From Plasmodium malariae (taxonomy: Eukaryota; Apicomplexa; Aconoidasida; Haemosporida; Plasmodiidae): DNA of 64,000 nucleotides. The notes below the pieces were generated by a model that ran no database searches, was not told the DNA's origin, and worked only from the letters and a program-made list of their open reading frames with translations. This document shows, in pieces, positions 54,490 through 64,000 of the stretch (within the stretch, counting starts at the first letter, position 1; every line of letters starts with the position of its first letter). A program made the position numbers and the translations under genes. The stretch lies in the NCBI RefSeq assembly GCF_900090045.1, contig NC_041781.1, positions 631,501-695,500 on the forward strand, given 5' to 3'.

Positions 54490-57400
54490 TTAACATTCAA
54501 TATATATAGAGTCTGAAGTGTCCAAATAGTCATCTAACGAAACCTCATTTATAGACATATATTTGAACTTATCATATTGCACATTTATTATTTCTCCTAT
54601 AATCGATGAATTTTTATATCCTATATTTTTTAAATCTTGTAAAATTTTATTTGCTTCTTCTCTTTCTACAATAGCCATTAGGCCCCCACTTGTTTGAGGA
54701 TCAAAGAGAACACCATACTTATCATTTAGTAAAGCTTCTTCTAAATTTATAATATTATTACATAAGTAATGATTCTTCTTATACATGGATGAGTATATGT
54801 TATTTTCGATGCAATCCTGGACACCTTCAGCAATTATGATATTGCTTAGTTTTATTTTTGCGCCAATGAAATTGATGGGCTTACTATTTTTGCTGTTTTT
54901 GCCGTTTTTGCCGTTCTGGTCATTTCTGCAGTTTTTGTCATTTTCTTTGTATTTTCCCCTTATTTTGGCCTCGCCATTTTCCTTTCCATTTGTCAATGTG
55001 TTTATCCCTGTGTTGCTGTCTTCTACTGCCACTGCTCCTACCCTAGTTTCACCCATGTCCACATCATTCCTTCTCTCCTCATGATTCTTAAACAACCCAT
55101 TATTTAACACATCAGGCACTCTATTACTTAAATAAAAATCCCTTCTTGAGCACTTAATCATTTCGTTTAGATGTCCTAAAATACCAAAGCCTGTTACATC
55201 TGTACAAGCTTTAACATTATTCTTTAAAAAATACAAACCGCCCTTCTTATTTGATATTAACATTTCATCAAGACAATTATAGACCCATCTAGCTTTTGCT
55301 TTTTTACATAAATGTGCAGCCATAATAAATCCAAATCCAAACATCTTTGTTGTAATTATTACATCCCCTGCATTTATATTTCTACTTCCTTTAGGTAAAA
55401 ACAAGTAATTTTCCTTTAGCATTTCCTGTTTTTTAAACATGTTTAACGCTACTTCATCTGCATTTTCATAATTATTTTCTTGTCCACTTACTTTGTTATC
55501 ATCTGTGTCGTTTATCATGGCATGCTGATACTTTGCGTCCTCCTTATCTTTCACAATTTTATGACTTTCACTAACTTTTTGCATTTGTTCCTTTTTTGCT
55601 CCTATATATTCCATTATGTTATCGCCTCTTTGCATTATCTTCTTTTTTATTTTTCCTGTGACTGCTAAACCTACATAATTTTCATTACCCGCACATGTAT
55701 GGCCACCACTCAACACACATTTCTCTTCTTTTAATTTCTGACAACACCCTGTTAATATATTTTCTAATCTTTGCTGTAATTTTATTTCTATATTGTCCTT
55801 TACAATTAAGACACATAATGCACAAATACCAATACCACCCATGCTATATATATCTGATAAACAATGAATCGCTATTATTTCCCCTAAAATATATTCATCA
55901 TCAATAAAAGATTTAAAAAAATCAATGGTCTGAACAATTGCTGGACTGTTTTCACCTCTTTTCGATTTACTGTGGACAAATATGCAACAGTCATCACAAC
56001 CTTCAACTCCCAGATATACATTTGATGAATTATATATATCTAACAACTTTAACGAATTTGATAAAACATTTGAAGGCACCTTTGAACCGCACCCTCCACA
56101 CGTGTTCCTATTAATTATTTTGTCAATACTTTCTTTTATATATAAATCTACTTTTTTCTTACTTACACAACTCATTACGTTATAGTTGTTGTTACTGTTC
56201 AGGTTATTGCTTTTCTCACCCCTTATATTGTTCTGCTCAACAATTATAACGCTCAAAGAAGAATTATCACTTGAATTTTTTTCTTCTTCCCTTCGGACAA
56301 TTTTATATGTGGTCCTCTTAGTAGCACTTAGTCTTTTTTCATACTCCTTTTGATAAAACTCGTACATGTACGCTGGTAGCAGTGCGTGTGCATTGTTGCT
56401 AGTATTACATATACTACTGTTACTACCGAAAGGATTAACCCTCTTACTGCAAATGATCTTACTGTCACTTTCTATACCGCTTCGGCTGCTTCTTCTACTA
56501 CAACTTGTGCTACCACCATCATTGGAACTGCTGTGGTCCCCCTCATTCTTTTTACCGCTTATTCCTTGTTCCTCTCCTTCAACGGGAAATATACCCTTAA
56601 GGATGTGAATATAAATGACTACTTTACTGTAAATATACAAAAGAAGGGTTACGAGCAAAGGTATGGATGTCTCTTCATGCGCACTCATTTTACTTTTATA
56701 AAAATATTTATCTATCCTTTTCTTTTTTTCCTTTATTAAATGGACTTTTTTCTGTACAAATTTATTCTTGCATACAAGGTGAAAAAACGCTCTTATAATT
56801 TCAACTATCGTGACGTATAAGTAATTTAGTATGTTGTTAAATTCAATGCTAGAGTATAAAGAAATGGTAGCATTTCCTCCATTTTTTTTACTCATGTGGA
56901 CATTCTTTTTAACATCTTCTATGCTGATATACTTCTTTTTATGAATACTATTATATATATTTAAATAAATAGTGTGGCATACTGTGTACTCATCGTAATT
57001 TTTTATTTGATTGAAAAAATATAGCTTATCATCTTTTTCATACTGACAGAATTTATTCATCTGATAGAACTTATTCATCTCACAGAAATTATTCATAACT
57101 TTTTCGTTACTTAAATTTAATGTTTTATAACCTGACTTATATACGTAAGATGGGTAGCGCAATTCAGTCATATTAAAACATTCGTCATAATTAACTGTAA
57201 CTATATCTCCACTCTTACAATCCGTGCATAGTATTACTTTATTTTTGTTTATCTCTTTCACCTCTTTTATACAATCAGTTACTAAAAAATGTTCGCAAAA
57301 GTCTATTTTTTCTACATTTGGACTGGAAGAAATATGTATATACATAATTTTTATGAACAGACAGTATTTTTTCATATTTTCAAAAAGTTCAAAGTACAAG

Positions 57401-58200
57401 CTTTTCCCTAAATCTATGTTATCGCTTATGAGTACTATTGTAAGGAAACATTCTTCCCCATTTTGTTTTTTTAAAAAATCATTTTCATGACAAGTTTCAT
57501 TCTCTTTAACCGTAGTTTTATTTTCCTCTTCAAATACAACAGATACATTTTCATTCCTGTGGCTTGTACTCCTATAAGATCCATTCAAATTTAAATGTAC
57601 GATGGTATGATACTTATGAAAAATTTCTTCCACGTATTTATCGTTGTAAGAAAAAAAATTATAAAACCTTTCAACAACTATATTGTCTAAAAAATATTTT
57701 TTCCATTTATAATATAACTTTTTATCTGTCCTGTTCATACCATTTGCACTAATTAAAGATAAATACATGACATGTACATAATAAAAAAATAAATTTTTAT
57801 TTTTGTATGGATATATATTCAAATGAGAATAATCCTTACTAAATAAATATGAACTTTTATAATCAAAGTCACATAATAAAAAATCATAACTTAATTTATT
57901 TCGATCCGAACTAAAGGAAATATATTTGTTAATTGAGTCTATATATTCAACCTTTTCATTAATGTAAAGAATATTTCTTTCTTTACAATATTTATATATA
58001 TCAATGTAACTATCCCTACACTTTTCGATGTTCTGTACATACTTATCTAAAAAGACGAAAACATCTTTACATATTAAAATTATGTTAACTCCTTTTAACT
58101 CATTTTTTTCCAAAAATATGTCAATGAAACTTTTACTCCTAATGCCAAATCCTATTATAACAATGTCCATCACCGGGTCAATTTGCTTGCATATCCTCAT
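54490..58200 (-). CDS. Selenide, water dikinase (SelD) fused to an N-terminal oxidoreductase-like domain
   Basis: I start at the ATG at 58200 (1236 residues); the open frame extends two codons upstream only from a TTG. The N-terminal part (about residues 11-380) begins MDIVIIGFGIRS, a degenerate FAD/NAD-binding loop, as in bacterial SelD fusions with a pyridine nucleotide-disulphide oxidoreductase-like domain. A hydrophobic stretch lies near 515-545. The SelD part starts around residue 695 with TCGGCGSKVPS. Cys704 and Lys707 align with the catalytic Cys17 and Lys20 of E. coli SelD. VEGCDDCCIF and FDPQTSGGLM fit the metal/ATP-binding core and AIRS C-terminal fold. The enzyme makes selenophosphate from selenide and ATP for selenocysteine synthesis. 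The active-site position is Cys, not Sec. Several low-complexity inserts break the domain. Confidence 0.9.
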   Translation of the reverse strand: MRICKQIDPVMDIVIIGFGIRSKSFIDIFLEKNELKGVNIILICKDVFVFLDKYVQNIEKCRDSYIDIYKYCKERNILYINEKVEYIDSINKYISFSSDRNKLSYDFLLCDFDYKSSYLFSKDYSHLNIYPYKNKNLFFYYVHVMYLSLISANGMNRTDKKLYYKWKKYFLDNIVVERFYNFFSYNDKYVEEIFHKYHTIVHLNLNGSYRSTSHRNENVSVVFEEENKTTVKENETCHENDFLKKQNGEECFLTIVLISDNIDLGKSLYFELFENMKKYCLFIKIMYIHISSSPNVEKIDFCEHFLVTDCIKEVKEINKNKVILCTDCKSGDIVTVNYDECFNMTELRYPSYVYKSGYKTLNLSNEKVMNNFCEMNKFYQMNKFCQYEKDDKLYFFNQIKNYDEYTVCHTIYLNIYNSIHKKKYISIEDVKKNVHMSKKNGGNATISLYSSIEFNNILNYLYVTIVEIIRAFFHLVCKNKFVQKKVHLIKEKKKRIDKYFYKSKMSAHEETSIPLLVTLLLYIYSKVVIYIHILKGIFPVEGEEQGISGKKNEGDHSSSNDGGSTSCSRRSSRSGIESDSKIICSKRVNPFGSNSSICNTSNNAHALLPAYMYEFYQKEYEKRLSATKRTTYKIVRREEEKNSSDNSSLSVIIVEQNNIRGEKSNNLNSNNNYNVMSCVSKKKVDLYIKESIDKIINRNTCGGCGSKVPSNVLSNSLKLLDIYNSSNVYLGVEGCDDCCIFVHSKSKRGENSPAIVQTIDFFKSFIDDEYILGEIIAIHCLSDIYSMGGIGICALCVLIVKDNIEIKLQQRLENILTGCCQKLKEEKCVLSGGHTCAGNENYVGLAVTGKIKKKIMQRGDNIMEYIGAKKEQMQKVSESHKIVKDKEDAKYQHAMINDTDDNKVSGQENNYENADEVALNMFKKQEMLKENYLFLPKGSRNINAGDVIITTKMFGFGFIMAAHLCKKAKARWVYNCLDEMLISNKKGGLYFLKNNVKACTDVTGFGILGHLNEMIKCSRRDFYLSNRVPDVLNNGLFKNHEERRNDVDMGETRVGAVAVEDSNTGINTLTNGKENGEAKIRGKYKENDKNCRNDQNGKNGKNSKNSKPINFIGAKIKLSNIIIAEGVQDCIENNIYSSMYKKNHYLCNNIINLEEALLNDKYGVLFDPQTSGGLMAIVEREEANKILQDLKNIGYKNSSIIGEIINVQYDKFKYMSINEVSLDDYLDTSDSIYIEC

Positions 58201-59592
58201 CTTCAAAAATACGTGGATAAAGCAGCAAATGTTAATGGTTCAAAAGTGTATGCTCTAGTGATACGTATAAATTATCGTACGGGTACAATGTGATAAGCTG
58301 CGCAAAATAACAATTACAAAAAAACAAATTGCTGAAATTTAAAATGTATTATGTACGAATACGCGAATATTGCAAGAATGGCAAATGTAATATTTGAAGT
58401 AAAGGGGAAAGATAAATAAAATATGGAAAGGGAGGTAAAGGAGGGGCAATGCATGGGAAAAAAAAAGAAAAGAAAAAGCTGCCATATACATATACATATA
58501 TATATATTATGAATATGTACATGTAGAAGGATTCATTTGAATAATTGTATAATGTAGAAATATCGCAAAAATGCGTATATTTTTAACTATCTCCCTAAAG
58601 CGATCATAAATATATGCATATACCTTTATACATAATCATTTATACTTTTATATATACAAGTATACATACAGGCATGTAAACGCAATCTTTATAATTGTGC
58701 TGACTGAAAAAAATTCTTGCGTAAAAACGGTAATTGGCCAATCGTATTTGGCTGAACATGAACGATAAATATTAAAAAAGCTTTAAAAAAAAGCATAAAA
58801 AAGGAAAACCATAAACAAAATATACCATAATTAAATTCTTTTAATATAACTACTTGCGCACGCGTTAAGTGTAGCAGCGTTTTAAGCACTTAATTCGACA
58901 AAAATTATGAGCATGTAGTGGCATTAATTTTAGGCGAGGCTCCTAAATTGTCGCTTCTCTTGATGTTGCACTTGAATATTTTTTTTTTATTTTTCGTTTT
59001 GAGTATTTATTAAAGAACAAACCTTTGAGAGCAATAAAACAACAATGGACTCATAAGGAGAGAAAAAAAAAAGAAAAGAAATATAAAGGTATACGTGTGT
59101 ACATATAATTATTTACAAATACATGTGGGCACGTATATATATCCATAAAATTTACATTTATACTGATAAAAGAAGAATGTTTCTTTCTTTTTCTTTCTTT
59201 CTTTTTTTTTTTTTTTTTTGCTGCAACTGAAAGGCTTGTTTTAAACTTAAAAAAATTGTTTATGCTAACAAATCTTGTGAAGGTACACAATAATTGTTCA
59301 TACGTATATATGTTTATTTATAAGGTAAATACATATATGTGCAAGCCCATATGGTACACTTTGTAAGAAAAAAAAAAAAAAAAAAAATTTCAAAGGGATA
59401 CCTTCAAACTACAAAAAAATCAAAGTAAAATAAATGACAATGTTGCACAAATAACGCATAATTTTTTAATGCAAAAATTTTGATAAGAAATATACACATC
59501 CTGCAGGGTAAAAAATAAATTCAACATGTGAAGCGAATAAATTACAACACTTTGAATAAAAATTCTTGGAGAGACAAAAAAAAAAAAAAAAT
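58201..59592. other. Intergenic region REV1 / SelD, with coding-like islands
   Basis: REV1 ends and SelD begins here, both on the minus strand. Minus-strand islands of richer sequence lie at 58680-58890 (KTLLHLTRAQVVILKEFNYG and a hydrophobic stretch to a stop at 58689) and 58895-58980 (CNIKRSDNLGASPKINATTC in one frame). They may be exons of a small gene, but I could not phase them. The frame at 58689-58889 opens only with GTG. Poly(T) and poly(A) runs occur at 59201-59219 and 59368-59387. Confidence 0.4.
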
Positions 59593-62500
59593 TCAAGAAC
59601 TTAACTGATGCTGCACATTGTATTTTATCAGAGTCCTATGAAGTAAGGGAGGAAATTTTTTTTTATTTAAGCACCAGATATACTTGAAATTTTTCAAAAA
59701 TATGTGCAAAACATCAATAAATCTTTTGCTGTGCAGTTCTTCACACACATTGTCAATAACATATGCCATAAATTTGTACAAGTAATATTGATCTGCGAAT
59801 TTGTTACAACAATTATGATTATGAAATGCGTTATTAAAGTAAGAAATGTAGGATGAAATTATTTTTTTTATATACATATACAAAACAAATTTTTCATTTT
59901 TCTGGTTTATTGAATGTAAACAATTGCTAATGTACGTATAACAAAATATGTTATTTGCGCACTGCTCTTTACAATTATTACTATTACTATCATTATTATT
60001 ACCACCATCATTACCATTACCATTATCATTATCGTTACCATTACCATTATCATTATCATGATTTATTTTTTGTTTTTCCATCACGTCTTCACGTATTTCC
60101 ATGTAACACAAATAGCAACAGTTTACTTCTTCCTTAACATGATTTTCTTTTTTTATTTTTCTATTAATTATGCTGTCGAATATATTTGTCTGTATTATTA
60201 CATTTTCATTAATGCATTTTTTGCTCATATCGTCCAAACGAATATTGTTTTCTTTTTTCTTCTTTACTATAATATTTGGGAAGAAATCATAAATTTTAAA
60301 ATTTTTCGTAATTTTTATCTTCTTTGGAATGGTAGCGGCATTAGAGGCGCGTTTTCTCTTCACCAAAGTGCAATTTTTCTTTTGAATATTTCTATGTGCA
60401 CAATTTTCAAATGAAAAAGGAATAGGAGGCTTCCTACCATTAGCTATTTTGTTATTCTTCTCATTATCACCTCTTTGTATGGATGTATTTAAAAAGTAGC
60501 TCAAGATATTTCTTATATTTCTAAAGCTGTTAATGTAGCTCTTTTCATCTGGTTTGCAACTAATTCGTACCTTTCTTGTTTTTTTATTTATACTCCTACT
60601 TATTGATTTTTTTTTGTTTATGTTTCCACTGTTATTCTTCTTACTGACAATATGGTTCATTAGATTGTTGGGCTTTCTCATCGTTCCTTTTTTAACTTCC
60701 TCTCCCCCTTGTTTTCTCTCCTCCGTAATATGGGCATTATCATGACATTTTTTATTTTTCCTTATGATGCTTTCTTTTTTCTCTTCCCCTTTCCTTTCCC
60801 CTTTCCCTTGTTCTTTCTTTTCCTCTTCCCTTGCCAACCCATTTACACATCTCGTCCCACTTCCCACCACCTCACTTTCTTGCATACTCACTTTACCCCC
60901 TTTAGTGCTCACATTAAAATAGTATAAAATACTTTTCTTACTATGATTACAATGTGTATCGTGATTTATTACATCCGAACAAACAATTTGAACACCTCTT
61001 AACTCAGCTAAATTATTTGCTAACACATCAAAACTGTATATAATTTTAAAAAAGTATACAAAAAAACAATTTGTGTAATGACTTAATTTAATTTTAGTAC
61101 TTATTCTAATAACCTTTCCTCTTCCTAAATATTTGATAGGATTTACATTTTCATTTTCTTCTTTAATGAAAAAATGAACGCTTAAACTTTTCGCCTTGAG
61201 GTTTTTTATTTTTAAGCGTATATATAATTGTTTGGTCATAAAATATATAAGATAATAAAAATCATTTATTTTTTGAAATCGAACTCCATAATTTACACTA
61301 ATATTTATACTTCTTTTTTCATCAAACTTGTCTACATTTTTTTTTTCATTTTTTACCACTTCCATTTTATTACTATCTAATGATGATGAATTTGGTTCCG
61401 TGTGAGCAGGAAAGTAATATATATTAAAATAAATAAAATCTCCACTTAAATAATTTAATTTTTTCAAAATCTCTAAGTAATATTCATTCTTTTTATAAAA
61501 AAAAAAATATTTACTTATCGGATGTGTAACCCTTTCAAAAAAGGTATTTATGATATCTTCTAAATTATCTTTATTTAATTGAATAAATTTATCAAAAATT
61601 AAGTCAACCTCTTTTTCCACTTTTCCCCTAATAGCATTTAAGAAGTAGTTATTTTCTTCCTCAGTATATCGCTCATTTGCCTCATTTGCCTCATTTGCAT
61701 TTGATAAAATTTCTTTCCTTTCTTCTTCAAAAAGGATATATTCTTCAAATAATTTTTCAATTCTTGCATAGTTAAGCAACTCGCTTGTGTGCTCATAATT
61801 ATTCTGCTTGTTATTTGCTTCATCTTCCCCTTCTTCTGATGCTCTTGGCAGAATTTCCACATCTGATATTGCTCCCCCCTGGGTGTCCCCTCCTGGTGTG
61901 CTTTTATTAAAAAAGTCGGGATGGAAACCACTGTCGAGATTGTATGCCCACTTCTTCTTCCGCTTCTGCTCCCTCCCAATGAATATGCTCAAGTGATGGT
62001 AGAAATCGAAAAAGAGAAAGCGCTTTTTACAAAATTTTAGGGCTTTTCTCGATAAACCCAAGTCACTAGAAATTCCCATGGAGACAGTCAAATTTGTTAA
62101 GTTATAAATATCATCAGATATTTGTTTAGAAATAAGAAAAATGTCTTGCTCATTTTCATAAAATAATTGAAGTATAGACTCATCTACAGATAGTACTCGA
62201 ACATTTTTAGAATAATTTATTAGTACTAATAGAAACAGAAAACTACTCTTTAATATATTTGTAAAATCGTATTTTATAAAATGAATATTATTCTTGTGCA
62301 CTTTTGTTACTTCTCCTTTTATCATGCCCTTAAAAATTCGATTCTTCTTTCCCCAATAATTTGTAGCACTTATTATTCCATAACTTTCCTCTTTTTTTAA
62401 ACTATGACATACGCATAAAATTTCGCTCACCAAATTCTCTTTCTTGCAATTCAAAAAATTTGCACTTTTTAGACTTGCATTCAAAAAATAATTATCAAAA

Positions 62501-64000
62501 TCGATGTATAAATAAACGAATTTCCTGCTATCCTTTTCCTTAATATCTTCAAAATTAAAAAATACTCTAGATATGTAATTCCAGTTACCTAAAATGTATA
62601 GTCGAGAGTTATAGAAGTAATCGTGTACACTGTCTATGAGTTTTTCCGATGGTATGTTTTCCCTATGAATGGCATGTAGACTATCTTGATGATTGCTCTC
62701 ACTTTTATTTTTCTCCTCTACATTCATTTCATTTTTGTCTCTCGGTAGAGGATTCATCATGCTTTTGCTACCACCACTACTACTACTACTACCATAGTTT
62801 CTTCTCTTTTTTAAAGCAATGTCGAAAAAAAAATGAATTATATCATTTTCCCAAACATTTTGTATATTTATATTTAGCTCACTTTTGTGTTTAATCCATT
62901 TGATTTCTTCCTCACTTAAATGATCTAATATTTTATATGTTTTGCAAAATTCTTCAAAATTGTTTTTATTTATATGTAAATTTGCGGACACGTTTGTAAA
63001 AACATTTTCCTTCAATTCTTTGTCTAGATAATATTTCTGTAACCTTTTAAAATATTCAGTGGAGTTGTATACGATGTACTTTTTTAAATTTTCATAGTTC
63101 ATTTGCATATTTAATATTTGTAAATGTTTGTTATTTTGCACATAATTATTTCTTGTCTTTTTAAGCTCGTTGCTCAGTATTCCTACGGTTGTGCCGCTTG
63201 AAGTTATGGCGCTTGAAGCTACGCCACTTGCAACTGTTCCACGTGCAGTTATGCCACTATCGAGTGTGTCCTTTCCCGAATAAATAATAACATGATTGCT
63301 CGCACTAGTCCAACTGTTCACTGAACTATCACAGTTAACGCTACTTTTACACTTAGAATAGCCATTCATTTCGTTATACTGATGCACATAATTATCATCA
63401 ATTAGCCGTTCTTTACATATTGAATCTATCGTACTGCTGCTCCTCTCGCAAGGGGTCGAAGAGGGACTACTGCTTTGCGTCTGTTCCGTTTGTTCCTTTT
63501 GACCTTGCGCAGTTATGTGTTCACTGCATTGGTTTTTTTCTTCCCCTATTTGCACTTTCCTCTCATTGCTCCTCCTACCCTTAAATGAAAAATACTCTGT
63601 TATTTGATGCGAATTATAACGCAATAGGGACGGTATGTACGACTGCTCAGGCAAACGGGCCCTAAAAGTAACACAATCGAATATATATTTGTCTACAACT
63701 ATAAACACTTTGGACCTTTTCACTGCCTTTTTATAGTCCATATATTTTTTAGAACCTAGTGCCATGTTGTTACTGATGATATGTGTGACCTTACTTGTTA
63801 ATGCATTATGTATAATTCCTCCATTTTGTACTATTAAAATTTCTAACTGCTCTTTTTTGTTAATATAAGAAGCATGTATATTTCGTTTACAAGAAGAAAC
63901 GTCTTGATAACTTTTCATAAAATTATCAAAATTGTTGTTACATGTATTACTATTTATTGTATTTGTTTCGTTATATGTGCTTTTAATAGGTGTCTTATTC
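59593..64000 (-). CDS. REV1: DNA repair protein REV1 (5' end beyond the window)
   Basis: The frame has no stop between its first in-window Met (63918) and the window edge, so the true start lies outside. Numbering here is from that Met. Residues 1-95 form a BRCT domain (NGGIIHNALTSKVTHIIS near 32-49), and the residues just upstream of Met1 (FDNF) look like part of the conserved lead-in. The Y-family polymerase core starts at YIDFDNYF, with metal ligands Asp473 and the Asp579-Glu580 pair in VLSVDESIL. GISSDLGLSRKALKFCKK marks the fingers/palm end. A little-finger-like region with PISKYFFF and KYLGRGKVI follows. Lys-rich and Asn-rich inserts separate it from a helical C-terminus that could be the REV1 C-terminal adaptor domain. 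REV1 inserts dCMP and scaffolds translesion synthesis. It is distinguished from other Y-family members by the BRCT domain. Confidence 0.88.
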   Translation of the reverse strand, partial: NKTPIKSTYNETNTINSNTCNNNFDNFMKSYQDVSSCKRNIHASYINKKEQLEILIVQNGGIIHNALTSKVTHIISNNMALGSKKYMDYKKAVKRSKVFIVVDKYIFDCVTFRARLPEQSYIPSLLRYNSHQITEYFSFKGRRSNERKVQIGEEKNQCSEHITAQGQKEQTEQTQSSSPSSTPCERSSSTIDSICKERLIDDNYVHQYNEMNGYSKCKSSVNCDSSVNSWTSASNHVIIYSGKDTLDSGITARGTVASGVASSAITSSGTTVGILSNELKKTRNNYVQNNKHLQILNMQMNYENLKKYIVYNSTEYFKRLQKYYLDKELKENVFTNVSANLHINKNNFEEFCKTYKILDHLSEEEIKWIKHKSELNINIQNVWENDIIHFFFDIALKKRRNYGSSSSSGGSKSMMNPLPRDKNEMNVEEKNKSESNHQDSLHAIHRENIPSEKLIDSVHDYFYNSRLYILGNWNYISRVFFNFEDIKEKDSRKFVYLYIDFDNYFLNASLKSANFLNCKKENLVSEILCVCHSLKKEESYGIISATNYWGKKNRIFKGMIKGEVTKVHKNNIHFIKYDFTNILKSSFLFLLVLINYSKNVRVLSVDESILQLFYENEQDIFLISKQISDDIYNLTNLTVSMGISSDLGLSRKALKFCKKRFLFFDFYHHLSIFIGREQKRKKKWAYNLDSGFHPDFFNKSTPGGDTQGGAISDVEILPRASEEGEDEANNKQNNYEHTSELLNYARIEKLFEEYILFEEERKEILSNANEANEANERYTEEENNYFLNAIRGKVEKEVDLIFDKFIQLNKDNLEDIINTFFERVTHPISKYFFFYKKNEYYLEILKKLNYLSGDFIYFNIYYFPAHTEPNSSSLDSNKMEVVKNEKKNVDKFDEKRSINISVNYGVRFQKINDFYYLIYFMTKQLYIRLKIKNLKAKSLSVHFFIKEENENVNPIKYLGRGKVIRISTKIKLSHYTNCFFVYFFKIIYSFDVLANNLAELRGVQIVCSDVINHDTHCNHSKKSILYYFNVSTKGGKVSMQESEVVGSGTRCVNGLAREEEKKEQGKGERKGEEKKESIIRKNKKCHDNAHITEERKQGGEEVKKGTMRKPNNLMNHIVSKKNNSGNINKKKSISRSINKKTRKVRISCKPDEKSYINSFRNIRNILSYFLNTSIQRGDNEKNNKIANGRKPPIPFSFENCAHRNIQKKNCTLVKRKRASNAATIPKKIKITKNFKIYDFFPNIIVKKKKENNIRLDDMSKKCINENVIIQTNIFDSIINRKIKKENHVKEEVNCCYLCYMEIREDVMEKQKINHDNDNGNGNDNDNGNGNDGGNNNDSNSNNCKEQCANNIFCYTYISNCLHSINQKNEKFVLYMYIKKIISSYISYFNNAFHNHNCCNKFADQYYLYKFMAYVIDNVCEELHSKRFIDVLHIFLKNFKYIWCLNKKKFPPLLHRTLIKYNVQHQLSS

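Noticed and set aside
58201..58206. Upstream start for the SelD fusion
   Set aside because: The codon is TTG; the ATG at 58200 is preferred.
1..64000. tRNA, rRNA, spliceosomal snRNA, SRP RNA or CRISPR
   Set aside because: No GC-rich cloverleaf with a T-loop consensus, no recognisable conserved RNA core and no regularly spaced palindromic repeats were found by eye.

Overview
This window is nuclear DNA of a malaria parasite (Plasmodium). The evidence is the extreme AT content, poly(dA:dT) and (TA)n tracts, long asparagine- and serine-rich inserts in otherwise recognisable proteins, short GT-AG introns, and gene families typical of the genus. I cannot name the species. As far as I remember, orthologues of SPM1, an FHA-domain protein, Sm D3, SKI2W, SET4 and exportin-7 are neighbours on P. 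falciparum chromosome 9, so this looks like a syntenic chromosome-internal block. That is memory, not a search. I saw no subtelomeric gene families, mobile elements, rRNA, tRNA or CRISPR.

Layout, left to right. (1) About 2.4 kb of intergenic DNA, then SPM1 (plus), a repeat-built microtubule-binding protein. (2) A minus-strand gene at 5753-8057; two upstream exons worked out here give it a signal peptide. (3) A 5.6 kb AT-rich intergenic stretch with a few non-repetitive islands. (4) A 1380-residue protein joining a RING-CH finger to an FHA domain (plus). (5) A probable small spliced minus-strand gene (19239-19765). (6) The three-exon Sm D3 gene (plus). (7) The SKI2W RNA helicase (plus), convergent with the SET4 methyltransferase-type gene (minus). 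(8) Exportin-7 (minus), rebuilt here as six exons. (9) About 3 kb of intergenic DNA, then a 9.3 kb single-exon gene of unknown function (plus). (10) A 2.5 kb gap that appears to hold two or three short spliced genes. (11) A type I membrane protein (plus), convergent with a fused oxidoreductase-like/selenophosphate synthetase gene (minus). (12) The translesion polymerase REV1 (minus), whose reading frame runs off the right edge.

The genes are mostly independent housekeeping functions: RNA processing and turnover (Sm D3, SKI2W), nuclear export (exportin-7), chromatin (SET4), damage tolerance (REV1), selenium metabolism (SelD) and the cytoskeleton (SPM1). Nothing is operon-like.

The least explained material is the small spliced genes in the gaps at 19.2-19.8 kb and 49.5-51.8 kb, the secreted helical protein at 5.7-8.1 kb, the RING-CH/FHA fusion and the giant low-complexity protein. 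All splice models were read by eye from reading frame, splice-site and phase agreement; no transcript data or homology search was available.
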